Of a stretch of DNA of 64,000 nucleotides, positions 7,769 to 17,101 are shown in pieces. A model generated the notes under the pieces. It searched no databases. It saw nothing but the letters and a program-made list of their open reading frames with translations, and was not told the DNA's origin. This DNA comes from CAZAQK01 sp964535825 (GTDB lineage: Bacteria > Pseudomonadota > Alphaproteobacteria > Rickettsiales > SXRF01): assembly GCA_964535825.1 (NCBI GenBank), contig CAZHUC010000002.1, positions 1 through 64,000 on the forward strand, in the 5' to 3' direction. Made by a program: the position numbers and the translations under genes. Positions within the stretch are counted from its first letter, which is position 1; each line of letters starts with the position of its first letter.

Positions 7769-8392
7769 GTGACGGCCAGACGATTCAGCGTACTTAAGAC
7801 CATCGAAACCATCTTGGACAAACAAAAGGACGGCGCAGCCACTAACATCACGTTCCCTTCCGCTTCACATGCTGAGGCCAAATGCATAGAAGGTATCATG
7901 GTGATTCTTTTTGCAATGTCTCATAACAGCGAGAATGGCCCGGTCAACCAGCTTGAGGTCATCCCCAGCACCTCCACCGATGCAGGATATGGATTGAAAA
8001 GAAAAGATGGAAAAGAAGAACGTGTAACATGTGACTGGGATGAAAATACACACACCGCCACCATGCGCTTACCACATCAAAGCAATCCGTATCGCATGCA
8101 TGATATCTTGCAGGAATTCAGACGACACTTGTTCGTGGATGCTGAATTGAGCCCTGTTTCCGTGCGTGGTGAAGAAAATATGCTATATGTCATTCCGTAT
8201 GATTCTGTTGCCGAGCTGCAGACTTACAGTACTATGGCCGCTGCTATGGTAGTGGCGCATGGTCTGGATAAGGATGAGGTCATGCTAACGCACAGCGAAC
8301 ATGAACCTCCGCTGCTACTTTTCAAAAGATCTGCTTTCGAGAAATTACGGTCTCGGGAAAGTGACCAGCAACCACCGCTGCCACCGCATTGA
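7769..8392 (+). CDS. Hypothetical protein (207 aa)
   Basis: Not recognised. It starts with GTG at 7769, with AAGGGA about 7 nt upstream. No signal peptide is visible; there is a hydrophobic helix near residues 40-52 (CIEGIMVILFAMS) and another near 150-163 (TMAAAMVVAHGL), both too polar overall to be sure membrane segments. The C-terminus is Pro-rich (QQPPLPPH). It directly follows RNase P RNA and converges with the SixA-like gene, with 2 bp between stops. Confidence 0.65.
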   Translation: MTARRFSVLKTIETILDKQKDGAATNITFPSASHAEAKCIEGIMVILFAMSHNSENGPVNQLEVIPSTSTDAGYGLKRKDGKEERVTCDWDENTHTATMRLPHQSNPYRMHDILQEFRRHLFVDAELSPVSVRGEENMLYVIPYDSVAELQTYSTMAAAMVVAHGLDKDEVMLTHSEHEPPLLLFKRSAFEKLRSRESDQQPPLPPH

Positions 8393-8394
8393 TA

Positions 8395-8907
8395 TTATAA
8401 CCCATCCGGCGTTATGAAACGCACAAGGGTGGTATCTGCCGTGTTCAGGTCGCGCCATGTGCCCTCGAACTGAAGCTCCACGAATGAACAGGTGGGAAAG
8501 CGCATCGATACCTGATGTCGTAGCTTATTGTCGCCATCTTTGGCGAGGCGAGCGCACAATTCATGCAGGCCGGGATTATGCCCTACCACCATCAACTTTG
8601 AAACGTTTTCAGGCTCAAAGCCAATGATATACGCAATATCCGCTGCGGTCGTATGATATAATTTATCCTCATAATGGATGGGAATGGTTCGCGGGAATGC
8701 GTCCTGTATCTGCTGCCATGTCTGGCGTGTACGCGTGGCGGTAGAGCACAGCACTTTCTCCGGCCAGAGATGCTGGTTCATCATGTATTTTCCCATCTGG
8801 GATGCTTCAGAAAATCCACGCTCCGCCAGCGGACGCTCATGGTCTTCACCGCCGTGGGTGATGGCTTCTGCTTTGGCATGCCTCAGAATATAAAGGGTTT
8901 TTTGCAT
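8395..8907 (-). CDS. SixA-like histidine phosphatase
   Basis: A 170-residue member of the histidine phosphatase superfamily. The N-terminal LRHAKAE motif supplies the phospho-accepting His10 next to Arg9, and VVGHNPGLHE in the middle supplies the second catalytic His; both are in the order seen in SixA, which removes phosphate from phosphohistidine proteins. Length fits SixA (about 160 residues). The neighbouring ppk-ppx genes are divergent, so a link with phosphate metabolism is suggestive only. The substrate cannot be named from sequence. Confidence 0.87.
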   Translation of the reverse strand: MQKTLYILRHAKAEAITHGGEDHERPLAERGFSEASQMGKYMMNQHLWPEKVLCSTATRTRQTWQQIQDAFPRTIPIHYEDKLYHTTAADIAYIIGFEPENVSKLMVVGHNPGLHELCARLAKDGDNKLRHQVSMRFPTCSFVELQFEGTWRDLNTADTTLVRFITPDGL

Positions 8908-8969
8908 TTATTGCTCTGTATAAAGCTCTAACAGGTTTATTTTTAACACAAAATACATTATCACCAAGC

Positions 8970-8975
8970 TATAAT
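8970..8975 (+). promoter_or_regulatory. Probable -10 box upstream of ppk
   Basis: A consensus TATAAT lies 36 bp before the ppk start in an AT-rich region divergent from the SixA-like gene. No good -35 hexamer is seen at the usual distance, so an activator (for example a phosphate regulator) might be needed; no clear Pho box was found by eye. Confidence 0.35.
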
Positions 8976-9011
8976 TACAGGTTCTGCTTTTGCCGCACAT
9001 CACAATATCTT

Positions 9012-11165
9012 ATGACTGAAAAACGCACTGAATCCATACTGAAACATTCGCATGAGCGCTATATCAACCGCGAGACCTCGTGGCTGGCGTTCAACACGCG
9101 CGTGCTGGAGGAAGCAGCGAACCCGAATGTGCCGATCGCCGAGCGCATCAATTTCCTTGCCATCTCTGCGTCGAATCTTGATGAATTCTACATGGTGCGT
9201 GTAGCTGGCCTGAAAGATTATGAAGATCAGGGCGTCACCAAAAAAAGTATCGATGGTATGACTCCCACCGAAGAGCTGGAAGCCATTATCAAGCTCTCGA
9301 ACAGCATGGTGGAAAAGCAGCATCAATGCTGGATCGAATTGCGCGAAGCATTGGCAGAAGCAAATATACATATCGTGAAAGCCAACACGCTGGATGCAAA
9401 AGATGATGCCTGGCTGGAAGAATATTTTCTGGAAAATATCTTTCCGGTGCTCACACCGATCGCGATCGATCCGGCGCATCCCTTCCCGTTCCTGCCGAAC
9501 CTTGGCCTTGCGCTTGTGCTGCAGCTAAGCACACTGGAAAAAACCCGCATGCAAATTTCCATTGTACCGCTGCCCGCGCGTCTGCCGCGTTTTATCAAGC
9601 TGCTTTCCAAAGGCAAGATGCAGCGCTTCGTGATGCTGGAAGATGTGGTTGAAACACATTGCGACATGCTGATGCCGGGTTTCGAGAAAACAGATTCTGC
9701 ACTCTTTCGTATCATCCGTGATGGTGAGCTGGATGTGGAAGAAGGCAATTCTGATTTCGTAAGAAATTTCGAACGCGCTATTAAACAGCGCCGTCGTGGC
9801 CGCGTGATACGCACAAAATTTGCAGCACCCGCCTCTAAGCCACTCGTGCAATTCGTGACCGAGCATCTGAAGATAGACATGGATGATGTGTTCGAAGTCA
9901 GTGGCATGCTCGGGCTTTCATCGCTTAAGGCATTGCTGGAATTCATGCCTTCCGATCTGCGTTACACACCATTCAAAGTGCGCTTCCCGGAACGCATCGA
10001 TGATTTTGGCGGGGATTGTTTTGCCGCCATCGCAGCGAAAGATATTGTGGTACATCACCCCTTCGAATCATTCGACGTGGTGGTGCAATTCCTGAAACAA
10101 GCAGCAGAAGATCCTGATGTGGTATCGATCAAACAAACACTCTACCGCACCAGCAAAGACTCCCCTATCGCCAAAGCACTGATCTCTGCAGCAGAAGCGG
10201 GTAAATCCGTAACAGCGCTGGTCGAGCTTAAAGCGCGTTTCGATGAAGAAGCGAACATTCAGTGGGCGCGTGATCTGGAGCGTGCCGGTGCGCAGGTCGT
10301 GTATGGATTCGTAACACTGAAAACACACTCAAAAGTTACACTCGTTACACGCCGCGAAGGCAAGAAACTGGTGTCATATGTGCATTTCGGAACGGGTAAC
10401 TACCACCCTGCCACCGCAAAGATATATACCGATCTTTCGTTCTTCACCTGTGATCCTGCGCTCTGCCGGGATGCGGCATATCTGTTCAATTTCGTGACCG
10501 GTTATGCACCACCAAAATCCTTCAAGAAGCTGGTGATCGCCCCGCGTGACCTGCGCAAGCAGCTCATGCATCTCATTCATGATGAGATGAATCATGTTAA
10601 AAAAGGTAAGCCCGGCGCGATCTGGGCGAAGATGAATGCTCTGGTCGATCCGGAGATCATTGATGCGCTATATGCCGCATCACAAGCTGGTGTTATCATT
10701 GAATTGGTCGTGCGCGGCATTTGCTGTTTACGCCCCGGTGTGCCTGGGCTTTCAGAAAATATCCGCGTGAAATCCATTGTGGGTCGATTCCTTGAGCACT
10801 CGCGCATCTATTGCTTCGGTAACGGGCATGGTTTGCCGTCACCGGATGCCAAGGTATATATCGGCTCTGCCGACTGGATGCCGCGTAATCTTGACTGGCG
10901 CGTGGAGACCATGATCCCGATCGAGAACCCTACCGTACATGAGCAGATCGTGGGACAGATCATGATAGCAAGCCTCAAAGATGAAAAACAAAGCTGGGTG
11001 ATGCAACCGGATGGCACATACCAGCGACTTGCAGCCACCGCAAACAGCCTTTCTGCACATGATTATTTTATCCAGAATCCAAGCCTTTCTGGCCGCGGCA
11101 AATCACTCAAAAAAGTAAAAAGCACCCAGATGCTTAAGTACAAGCCGTTGAAAAAAGGCGCATAA
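9012..11165 (+). CDS. ppk: Polyphosphate kinase
   Basis: The 717-residue PPK1 enzyme builds polyphosphate from ATP. It shows the N-terminal helical domain beginning YINRETSWLAFNTRVLEEA, the head domain and two C-terminal phospholipase-D-like domains. The autophosphorylated histidine is His439 in TLKTHSKVTLV, followed by YVHFGTGNYHPATAKIYTDL; Arg/Lys ligands for the phosphate chain are present (VSIKQTLYR). Length is normal. It is followed after 44 bp by ppx, which degrades the same polymer, an arrangement common in Proteobacteria. Confidence 0.97.
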   Translation: MTEKRTESILKHSHERYINRETSWLAFNTRVLEEAANPNVPIAERINFLAISASNLDEFYMVRVAGLKDYEDQGVTKKSIDGMTPTEELEAIIKLSNSMVEKQHQCWIELREALAEANIHIVKANTLDAKDDAWLEEYFLENIFPVLTPIAIDPAHPFPFLPNLGLALVLQLSTLEKTRMQISIVPLPARLPRFIKLLSKGKMQRFVMLEDVVETHCDMLMPGFEKTDSALFRIIRDGELDVEEGNSDFVRNFERAIKQRRRGRVIRTKFAAPASKPLVQFVTEHLKIDMDDVFEVSGMLGLSSLKALLEFMPSDLRYTPFKVRFPERIDDFGGDCFAAIAAKDIVVHHPFESFDVVVQFLKQAAEDPDVVSIKQTLYRTSKDSPIAKALISAAEAGKSVTALVELKARFDEEANIQWARDLERAGAQVVYGFVTLKTHSKVTLVTRREGKKLVSYVHFGTGNYHPATAKIYTDLSFFTCDPALCRDAAYLFNFVTGYAPPKSFKKLVIAPRDLRKQLMHLIHDEMNHVKKGKPGAIWAKMNALVDPEIIDALYAASQAGVIIELVVRGICCLRPGVPGLSENIRVKSIVGRFLEHSRIYCFGNGHGLPSPDAKVYIGSADWMPRNLDWRVETMIPIENPTVHEQIVGQIMIASLKDEKQSWVMQPDGTYQRLAATANSLSAHDYFIQNPSLSGRGKSLKKVKSTQMLKYKPLKKGA

Positions 11166-11209
11166 TTTACAGGCTTGCCCCCCTTGCGGGCTTCTGGCAT
11201 AAGAGCGCC

Positions 11210-12697
11210 ATGGCAGAAAAACCTTCCCTTAGCGAGCAGCCTTTCAGCGACGGACGCATTGGCATTATCGATATTGGTTCGAATTCCATTCGTCTGGTCA
11301 TTTACGATCAACAGAAACGCTCTCCTGTTCCTATCTATAATGAAAAGGTCATGTGTGCGCTTGGCAAGGGGCTGGCTGCATCCGGCGTACTGAATCCTGA
11401 TGGCGTAGAAATGGCGAAGGATACACTGCGCCGCTTCCTTGCGATGGGACGCAACATGGAAATCACCTCTCTGTATGTAATGGCAACCGCCGCCGTGCGT
11501 GATGCGAAGGACGGCGAATCTTTCGTTAAGTACATTGAAAAGACCTACGACATTGACGTGGACGTTATCTCGGGCAAAAAAGAAGCGCGCCTTGGTGCAT
11601 ATGGTGTGTGCTCATCCATGTATAAACCGGAAGGTATCACCGGTGATCTGGGCGGTGGCAGTTTAGAGCTGGTGTGGCTTGAAGACGGTAAGATCGAAGA
11701 TCATACCAGCATATTGCTCGGCAGCCTTCGCATGATCGACGAGACCAAAGGTGATCGCGACAAACTGCGCAAGCTGGTCGATAAACGCTTTGCGGAACTT
11801 ACCTGGCTGGGCGACCATAAAGTGCCGAATTTCTACGCCATTGGTGGCAGTTTCCGTGCACTAGCGCGTATTTACATGACCATGAATAATTACCCTCTGC
11901 GCATCCTGCATGAATATAAGGTGGAATCAAAGAAGATCCTCAATTTCGTTCAAGAGCTGATGACACTGAGCAATGAAAAAATAGAAAAATTACCGGGTTC
12001 TGCTGCACGTCGTGTACCGCAGCTTCCGGGCGCAGCCATCATTCTTGAAAAGATCATCACTATCACCAAACCGGAGTTCATCATCTTCTCGGCCAGCGGT
12101 ATCCGCGAAGGCTATCTGTATGAAAAACTCTCGCCATATATTCGTGATCAGGACGGGCTGCTTGCGTCCTGCACCGAGTTTGCCACTAAAGGCGGACGTT
12201 CCACTGCCTATGCGAATGAGTTATTCACATGGATGTATCCGCTCCTGAAAGATGAATCGGAGAAAGAGCGCAGGCTACGCATGGCTTTTTGCCTGCTGAC
12301 CGATATCGCGCTGCATATTCACCCTGAATATCGTTCAGACTGGGCGTATCACCGCATCCTGCAATCCGCACTTACCGGTCTTACGCACCGCGAGCGCGTG
12401 AAGCTCTCGCTTGCGCTTTATCATCGTTACCAGTTCAAGTTCAAGGAATCATGGCCGAGCATTTCATTACTAAAATCCGGCGATCATGAATGGGCGAAGC
12501 TGGTGGGAACAGCAGCGAATCTTGCGTATCACCTATCCGGCAGTATTTATGGCAACCTGCATAATGCTTCGCTTTTGCTGGAAGGAAAGAATGTCGGGCT
12601 GCAATTCTCCAACAGCATGCAGGATGTCATGGGTGATGCGATCAAGAAACGTCTTGATGGCGTGATCGAAGCATATAAAGATTATTTAAAGAAGTAG
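11210..12697 (+). CDS. ppx: Exopolyphosphatase (Ppx/GppA family)
   Basis: Actin-like-fold phosphatase of 495 residues that releases phosphate from polyphosphate and, in some members, from pppGpp. The first ATP-binding loop is IGIIDIGSNSIRLVIYD (about residues 22-38) and the second glycine loop is GDLGGGSLELVWLEDG. The C-terminal 180 residues form the helical HD-like region of the long Ppx class. It lies 44 bp after ppk in the same direction. Ppx versus GppA cannot be separated from sequence alone; the ppk context favours polyphosphate. Confidence 0.93.
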   Translation: MAEKPSLSEQPFSDGRIGIIDIGSNSIRLVIYDQQKRSPVPIYNEKVMCALGKGLAASGVLNPDGVEMAKDTLRRFLAMGRNMEITSLYVMATAAVRDAKDGESFVKYIEKTYDIDVDVISGKKEARLGAYGVCSSMYKPEGITGDLGGGSLELVWLEDGKIEDHTSILLGSLRMIDETKGDRDKLRKLVDKRFAELTWLGDHKVPNFYAIGGSFRALARIYMTMNNYPLRILHEYKVESKKILNFVQELMTLSNEKIEKLPGSAARRVPQLPGAAIILEKIITITKPEFIIFSASGIREGYLYEKLSPYIRDQDGLLASCTEFATKGGRSTAYANELFTWMYPLLKDESEKERRLRMAFCLLTDIALHIHPEYRSDWAYHRILQSALTGLTHRERVKLSLALYHRYQFKFKESWPSISLLKSGDHEWAKLVGTAANLAYHLSGSIYGNLHNASLLLEGKNVGLQFSNSMQDVMGDAIKKRLDGVIEAYKDYLKK

Positions 12698-12717
12698 TCA
12701 GCAACGAAAGGCAAGTA

Positions 12718-13479
12718 ATGCACGATAACAATATGCATCGTCATGTTTTTATCTGCGGCCTGCATAGAAGCGGTACATCCCTGCTGCACAGCCTCTTGCG
12801 TAATCACCCGGATATTAGCGGTTTTGCCAACACCGGCGCACGCGAAGATGAAGGCCAGCACCTGCAAAGCATCTACCCCACCGGCCGCGCTTTTGGTGGT
12901 CCGGGCAAATTCTGCTTTGATGCCGCAGCACAGCTGACAGAAACCTCCCCGCTCATCAATGATACGAACAGTAAGAAATTATTTTCCGAGTGGAGCAAAT
13001 TCTGGGATCTTGGCAAACCTGTATTGCTGGAAAAATCACCACCGAACATTATCCGCAGCCGCTTCCTGCAAGCGATATTCCCAAACAGCCGGTTCATTTT
13101 TATCGTGCGCCACCCCATTGCAGTATCCCTTGCCACACAGAAATGGTCGCATACATCCCTGCCGGAATTGTTACAGCACTGGAAGAAAGCGCATGAGATC
13201 ATGGAAAATGATCTGCCATATCTGACACACAAACTCGTGATACGTTATGAGGATCTGGCAAAGGCATCAGATGCTGTTATGGAAAAAATTTATTACTTCC
13301 TAGATCTTCCCGCGATCGCAACAACAGAACGTATCGATGCCAACGTGAATGATGCCTATTTAAAAAGCTGGGAAGAGTATGTAGGCATGAACCCACAGAC
13401 CTTAGAGGCTGCACCCTCAAACACATATATATTTGACAAATTTGGCTATGCGCTTGATAAACCTTATACAAAACAATAA
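12718..13479 (+). CDS. Sulfotransferase family protein
   Basis: A 253-residue PAPS-dependent sulfotransferase-like protein. The 5'-phosphosulfate loop is GLHRSGTSLLH (residues 14-24) and the 3'-phosphate loop is FIFIVRHPIAVS (about 127-138, with Arg131 and Ser137). The general pattern resembles the Sulfotransfer_3 group that modifies carbohydrates or proteins; the acceptor is unknown. It follows ppx by 20 bp and may be on the same transcript. A second Met at residue 6 is an alternative start. No signal peptide. Confidence 0.85.
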   Translation: MHDNNMHRHVFICGLHRSGTSLLHSLLRNHPDISGFANTGAREDEGQHLQSIYPTGRAFGGPGKFCFDAAAQLTETSPLINDTNSKKLFSEWSKFWDLGKPVLLEKSPPNIIRSRFLQAIFPNSRFIFIVRHPIAVSLATQKWSHTSLPELLQHWKKAHEIMENDLPYLTHKLVIRYEDLAKASDAVMEKIYYFLDLPAIATTERIDANVNDAYLKSWEEYVGMNPQTLEAAPSNTYIFDKFGYALDKPYTKQ

Positions 13480-13573
13480 CTTAACAGCTAAATACACGTC
13501 ATAAAACCTTCACACACAGAACGGCTAATCCTTTGTATTATTGAAGGAAATAGCAACATATAATAGCGTTACG

Positions 13574-14977
13574 ATGACTCAACCAAGACTGATACTCACC
13601 GGTGGCACACTCAGTTCCTCACTTAATGCGGAAGGCCTCCTCGTACCATCGGGCGAAAGCCTTGATGCGATGGCGTCCGAGATCGGATTCAAGAGATCGG
13701 TGAAGCCATACATTATCGATAGTATCGATTTCGATATCACGGAACATTATCCGAAATTGCTCGCCGCTGCGCGCGATGCGCTGGATGCTGGCGACACACC
13801 CGTTGTCTGCGGAGGCACTGATACGCTTACATGGTATTCTACCCTGCTGACCAAAGACCTCATGCGCCGTGGGTATCTCAAGGATGGCAGCGATCAGGAA
13901 GTGATCTTCCTGACCTCTATGAAAAGTATTGAAGAAGCACCGGAGCTGGTGAAAGGAATATTGTCCGCCGGGAAAGTGGTGGCAGAACAAAGAAACCTGA
14001 GTGGTGGCTTTGCACTCAGTGCACTTGGTACAGGTGGCAAAAGAGTTGATGTGCACGACGTAACAGACCAGTTCGATAAGATCTCTGCAAAACTTATCAA
14101 TGCGCTTAGAAGTAATGGCCCGGCAGCATTTGTTTCTGGCGGTCATATTTCATTTCCTGAAGCCTATACACCACAGAAATCTTCACCGACTACAGACAAA
14201 ACCACATATGCACGCATTGCACCTCCACTCCTGCGAGAGCATGATAGTGAAGCGATCATCGCATATCTGAGACGCCTTGGCGTATCTGAGAAACCGTATG
14301 ATGGCGTCATTATCGAAGGCTTGTCAGAGCGTATACATAAAACAGATAAACAAAATCTGCCTAAAATTGTAAAGGCACTAACAGCCGCAGGCACACGCGT
14401 CATGTTCGTCAATCCCGTACGCTATGACAATAGCGTGCACAGTATGACGCCAGTGCTCAAGGGCACAAATTGGGATAATGATAAATGGGAACTGAAAAAG
14501 GCACTGGTTGAAGCGGGTGCAGAGTTCGCAACCGGCCTGCCTAAAGATATTTATATTGATATGATGCTGGGTACAGCACCCGGCCATGCAAACCAGATCA
14601 CCGAGCCGGAAGCATTACGGCCACTGCGTAACCAGAAAGTAATGGGACTTCGGTACGTTCCTGATGCTGCACTTATGAGTGATGCGGTAGATACACTTGC
14701 CCCTAAGGTCAAGGCCATGGTGTTCTCCGCACTTCCCGGAAGTGTTATGCCTGATGCTATGCTCCCTGCACTTTTGCGTAACCAGGATAGTACAAGATAC
14801 CACAGTACCTTTGAATATACAGGCAATGAATATATTGGTCAGCAAGGCGAAGAGATTCTTGAGAAACCACATAATGGCTACGCCGCAGGGCAGAATGCGG
14901 GCGCATTGATCACACCTCATAAAGGTAGCAATGCGGTCGTAGAACTTTTCGGGTTTCGCCATGGGTTTATGCCGTAA
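13574..14977 (+). CDS. L-asparaginase-like amidohydrolase
   Basis: A two-domain asparaginase-fold protein of 467 residues. The nucleophile motif is LILTGGTLSS with Thr12, and the second catalytic motif is CGGTDTLTW with Thr82-Asp83, corresponding to the HGTDT of classical asparaginases but with Cys-Gly in place of Leu-His. It is about 130 residues longer than usual type I/II asparaginases, with extra sequence in the middle and C-terminal regions. It could act on asparagine, glutamine or another amide. The ATG at 13574 fits the family; a TTG 33 bases upstream lacks a proper ribosome site. No signal peptide, so cytoplasmic. Confidence 0.8.
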   Translation: MTQPRLILTGGTLSSSLNAEGLLVPSGESLDAMASEIGFKRSVKPYIIDSIDFDITEHYPKLLAAARDALDAGDTPVVCGGTDTLTWYSTLLTKDLMRRGYLKDGSDQEVIFLTSMKSIEEAPELVKGILSAGKVVAEQRNLSGGFALSALGTGGKRVDVHDVTDQFDKISAKLINALRSNGPAAFVSGGHISFPEAYTPQKSSPTTDKTTYARIAPPLLREHDSEAIIAYLRRLGVSEKPYDGVIIEGLSERIHKTDKQNLPKIVKALTAAGTRVMFVNPVRYDNSVHSMTPVLKGTNWDNDKWELKKALVEAGAEFATGLPKDIYIDMMLGTAPGHANQITEPEALRPLRNQKVMGLRYVPDAALMSDAVDTLAPKVKAMVFSALPGSVMPDAMLPALLRNQDSTRYHSTFEYTGNEYIGQQGEEILEKPHNGYAAGQNAGALITPHKGSNAVVELFGFRHGFMP

Positions 14978-15004
14978 GTCAGCACGGCACAAGAAGATAT
15001 TTAT

Positions 15005-15997
15005 CTACAGATACACATCACTTTTGAGCAGGTAATTCTGCACATAGTCACGTACGCCATCGGTAAGAGAGGTGAAATCAGATTTATACCCTGCCACACG
15101 CAGCTTCTTCATGTTGGCTTCTGTGAAATACTGGTATTTTTTTACCAGTGCTTCCGGCATGTCGATATAGGAGATATTCGGTTTACGGTCCAAGGCCGCA
15201 AATATCGCACCCGCCATTTCGTTATAGGTGCTGGCTTTGCCTGTGCCCAGATTATAAAGGCCGGACACATGCGGGCTATCCAGTAACCACAGCATCACCC
15301 GCACGCAATCCTTCACATAGATCACGTCACGCTTCTGCTCGCCGTCGGCATAATTGGCATTATAAGACCGGAAGAGTTTGACCGATGCACCCTGCAGGGC
15401 TGCCGGCACAATTTTAGAGATCACGCTGCGCTGGTCGCCCTTGTGGTATTCATTTGGCCCATAGGTATTGAAGAGTTTGAGCCCCACCCATTGTGGTATC
15501 GAAACTTCGCCGCGTGCTACTGCACCTGCAACATGCACATCGAATATATGTTTGCTCCAGCCATAACCGGATAATGGTTGTAATGAACGTAGATAATTCA
15601 GATCACTACTGTCTTCAAACCCATGACTTCCATCACCATAGGTTGCCGAAGCGGATGCATAGACAAGTCGTATGCCGCGCGCATTGCACCAACGCCATAA
15701 TTTCAATGTCAGCGTAAGGTTGTTCTGTAATATCTGGTCAATATCCGTTTCAACGGTCGAGGAAATGCTGCCCAGATGATAGACCATGTCGATATGGGCG
15801 CGGTTGAACTCGATCCAGTCGAACATTTTGTCGGGGTGGATGATCTCAAAAACAATATGCTTGGAAAGGTTGCGCCACTTCTCGCTATCGCCGAACGTAT
15901 CGCACACTACTATATGGTGCGTACCCCGTTCCAGCAGGGCAGCCACCAGGTTTGACCCGATGAACCCACCACCACCCGTGACGAGAATAGTTTTCAT
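15005..15997 (-). CDS. hldD: ADP-L-glycero-D-manno-heptose 6-epimerase
   Basis: Short-chain dehydrogenase/epimerase that makes the heptose precursor for lipopolysaccharide inner core. The NADP-binding loop VTGGGGFIGSN is at residues 6-16, and the catalytic SASATYG and YGWSKHIFD (Tyr-X3-Lys) follow. FGDSEKWRNL near residue 37 and the NTYGPNEYHKG segment are typical of HldD rather than other epimerases. Length of 330 is normal. It is transcribed alone, divergently from ubiK. Its presence shows that the cell makes a heptose-containing LPS. Confidence 0.93.
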   Translation of the reverse strand: MKTILVTGGGGFIGSNLVAALLERGTHHIVVCDTFGDSEKWRNLSKHIVFEIIHPDKMFDWIEFNRAHIDMVYHLGSISSTVETDIDQILQNNLTLTLKLWRWCNARGIRLVYASASATYGDGSHGFEDSSDLNYLRSLQPLSGYGWSKHIFDVHVAGAVARGEVSIPQWVGLKLFNTYGPNEYHKGDQRSVISKIVPAALQGASVKLFRSYNANYADGEQKRDVIYVKDCVRVMLWLLDSPHVSGLYNLGTGKASTYNEMAGAIFAALDRKPNISYIDMPEALVKKYQYFTEANMKKLRVAGYKSDFTSLTDGVRDYVQNYLLKSDVYL

Positions 15998-16095
15998 TGA
16001 TAGTTCAATATCTTGAATGTATATTGGTTGAGCCTATATCCATCCTACACTGTGACATTTTAATAAAGTGTAAATAAAGTCAGAGGAATCGTAAC

Positions 16096-16344
16096 ATGCA
16101 GAAAGATAATAAGTTTTTTGAAGATATGGCCAGGCTGGCCAGCGGTGCGGCCGGCAGTATGGTCGAGATGGGCCGTGAGATGGAGGGCATGATGCGTTCC
16201 CAGATGGAAAAATTATTGCAAAACATGAACTTAGTGACACGTGAAGAATTCGACACGGTCAAGGGCATGCTGGCTAAGTCTCGGGAAGAACAGGAAGAAT
16301 TAAAGAAGCGCCTGACCGAGCTGGAAAAGCAGCTGAAAAAATAA
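16096..16344 (+). CDS. ubiK: UbiK-family accessory factor (BMFP domain)
   Basis: An 82-residue protein with an N-terminal amphipathic region (FFEDMARLASGAAGSM) and a C-terminal coiled coil (about residues 50-82, EEQEELKKRLTELEKQLKK). This is the BMFP/YqiC pattern; in E. coli UbiK helps aerobic ubiquinone synthesis, and related proteins associate with membranes. An AGAGGAA ribosome site precedes the ATG. The small size and coiled coil make the family assignment good, but a role in quinone synthesis is inferred. Confidence 0.85.
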   Translation: MQKDNKFFEDMARLASGAAGSMVEMGREMEGMMRSQMEKLLQNMNLVTREEFDTVKGMLAKSREEQEELKKRLTELEKQLKK

Positions 16345-16350
16345 AAAAAT

Positions 16351-16364
16351 CCTGATTTTTCAGG
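16351..16364 (-). terminator. Possible minus-strand terminator hairpin
   Basis: CCTGA-TTTT-TCAGG forms a short stem which, read on the minus strand, is followed by a long T run (16344-16350). There is no T run on the plus strand, so it does not look like a ubiK terminator. No minus-strand gene ends here. Confidence 0.25.
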
Positions 16365-16397
16365 CACTAAAAAAATAGTCCGAAATTAATTAATAAC

Positions 16398-16417
16398 ATA
16401 TTGTATTATAACAATAT
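16398..16417. promoter_or_regulatory. ATATTGT inverted repeat upstream of the YbjN gene
   Basis: ATATTGT-N6-ACAATAT is a perfect 7-bp inverted repeat in the AT-rich 178-bp gap before the YbjN-domain gene, overlapping a TATAAT at 16415-16420. The half-site ACAATAT recurs twice in tandem at 45415-45428, between cyaY and phaZ. An operator is possible but unproven. Confidence 0.3.
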
Positions 16418-16522
16418 AATTATTTTCATTCACCCTTTCTAAAGTAATAGATTTTTGAGCAGAAACCGCTAGATTGAAGTCCTCTTCAAACGAGACTCAC
16501 CAACACTTTGGAGGCTTAGGCG

Positions 16523-17026
16523 ATGACATCAATGATGCTCAAATCAGATTCAGTATTTTATAATCCACTCGACATTGCAGAATCAGTAATCATGGATCGT
16601 GATTGGACATTTGATCGCACGGATGAAACACAACTCATCGCGGAAGCAAGTGGTGCGTGCTGCAACTATCGCATCTGGTTCGACTGGCAGGAAGATTGTG
16701 GTGGCCTCACACTCTCTTGTTCACTCGATGCAAAACTTCCGAAGAAAGCACGCGAACGTATCTACACACTCCTTGCACTGGTGAATGAAAAATTATGGCT
16801 CGGCCATTTTGATATTTGCAGTGATGATGACACGGTAACATTCCGTCACTCACTCCTGTTGCGTGAAGGTGCAAGCACATCGCAGGAGCACATGCGTGAC
16901 CTGCTTGATATCGCTATCACCGAGTGTGACCGCTTCTATCCGGCGTTCCAGTCCGTTATCTGGGGCGGCAAGACTCCGGCTGAAGCACTCGAGATCGCAA
17001 TGTTCGAGACGATCGCCGAAGCATAA
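16523..17026 (+). CDS. YbjN domain-containing protein
   Basis: A 167-residue soluble protein of the YbjN family, recognised by its alternating beta strands and DWTFDRTDETQLIAEASG, with the later FDICSDDDTVTFRHSLLL strand pair and a C-terminal helix (LLDIAITECDRFYPAFQSVI). YbjN proteins resemble type III secretion chaperones in fold and affect motility and stress responses in enterics; the role here is unknown. A strong GGAGG site at 16510-16514 supports the ATG at 16523. It is followed by a 75-bp repeat-rich gap and proC. Confidence 0.85.
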   Translation: MTSMMLKSDSVFYNPLDIAESVIMDRDWTFDRTDETQLIAEASGACCNYRIWFDWQEDCGGLTLSCSLDAKLPKKARERIYTLLALVNEKLWLGHFDICSDDDTVTFRHSLLLREGASTSQEHMRDLLDIAITECDRFYPAFQSVIWGGKTPAEALEIAMFETIAEA

Positions 17027-17031
17027 ACCGG

Positions 17032-17096
17032 TTGATGGTTGATAGTTGGTAGTTATTAGTTTAAAACAACCAGCAATGAACAACCATTCATTATCA
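17032..17096. repeat. Imperfect inverted and tandem repeats between ybjN-like gene and proC
   Basis: GTTGATGGTTGATAGTTGG contains repeated GTTGAT units, and the right part contains CAACCAGCAATGAACAACCATTCA, which is roughly the inverse (ATGGTTG with CAACCAT). It may fold as a hairpin before the proC start at 17102. It does not have a T run typical of a terminator. Confidence 0.35.
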
Positions 17097-17101
17097 AAAA
17101 A

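Noticed and set aside
11166..11209. Terminator between ppk and ppx
   Set aside because: GC-rich partial stem without a T run; the genes are probably co-transcribed.
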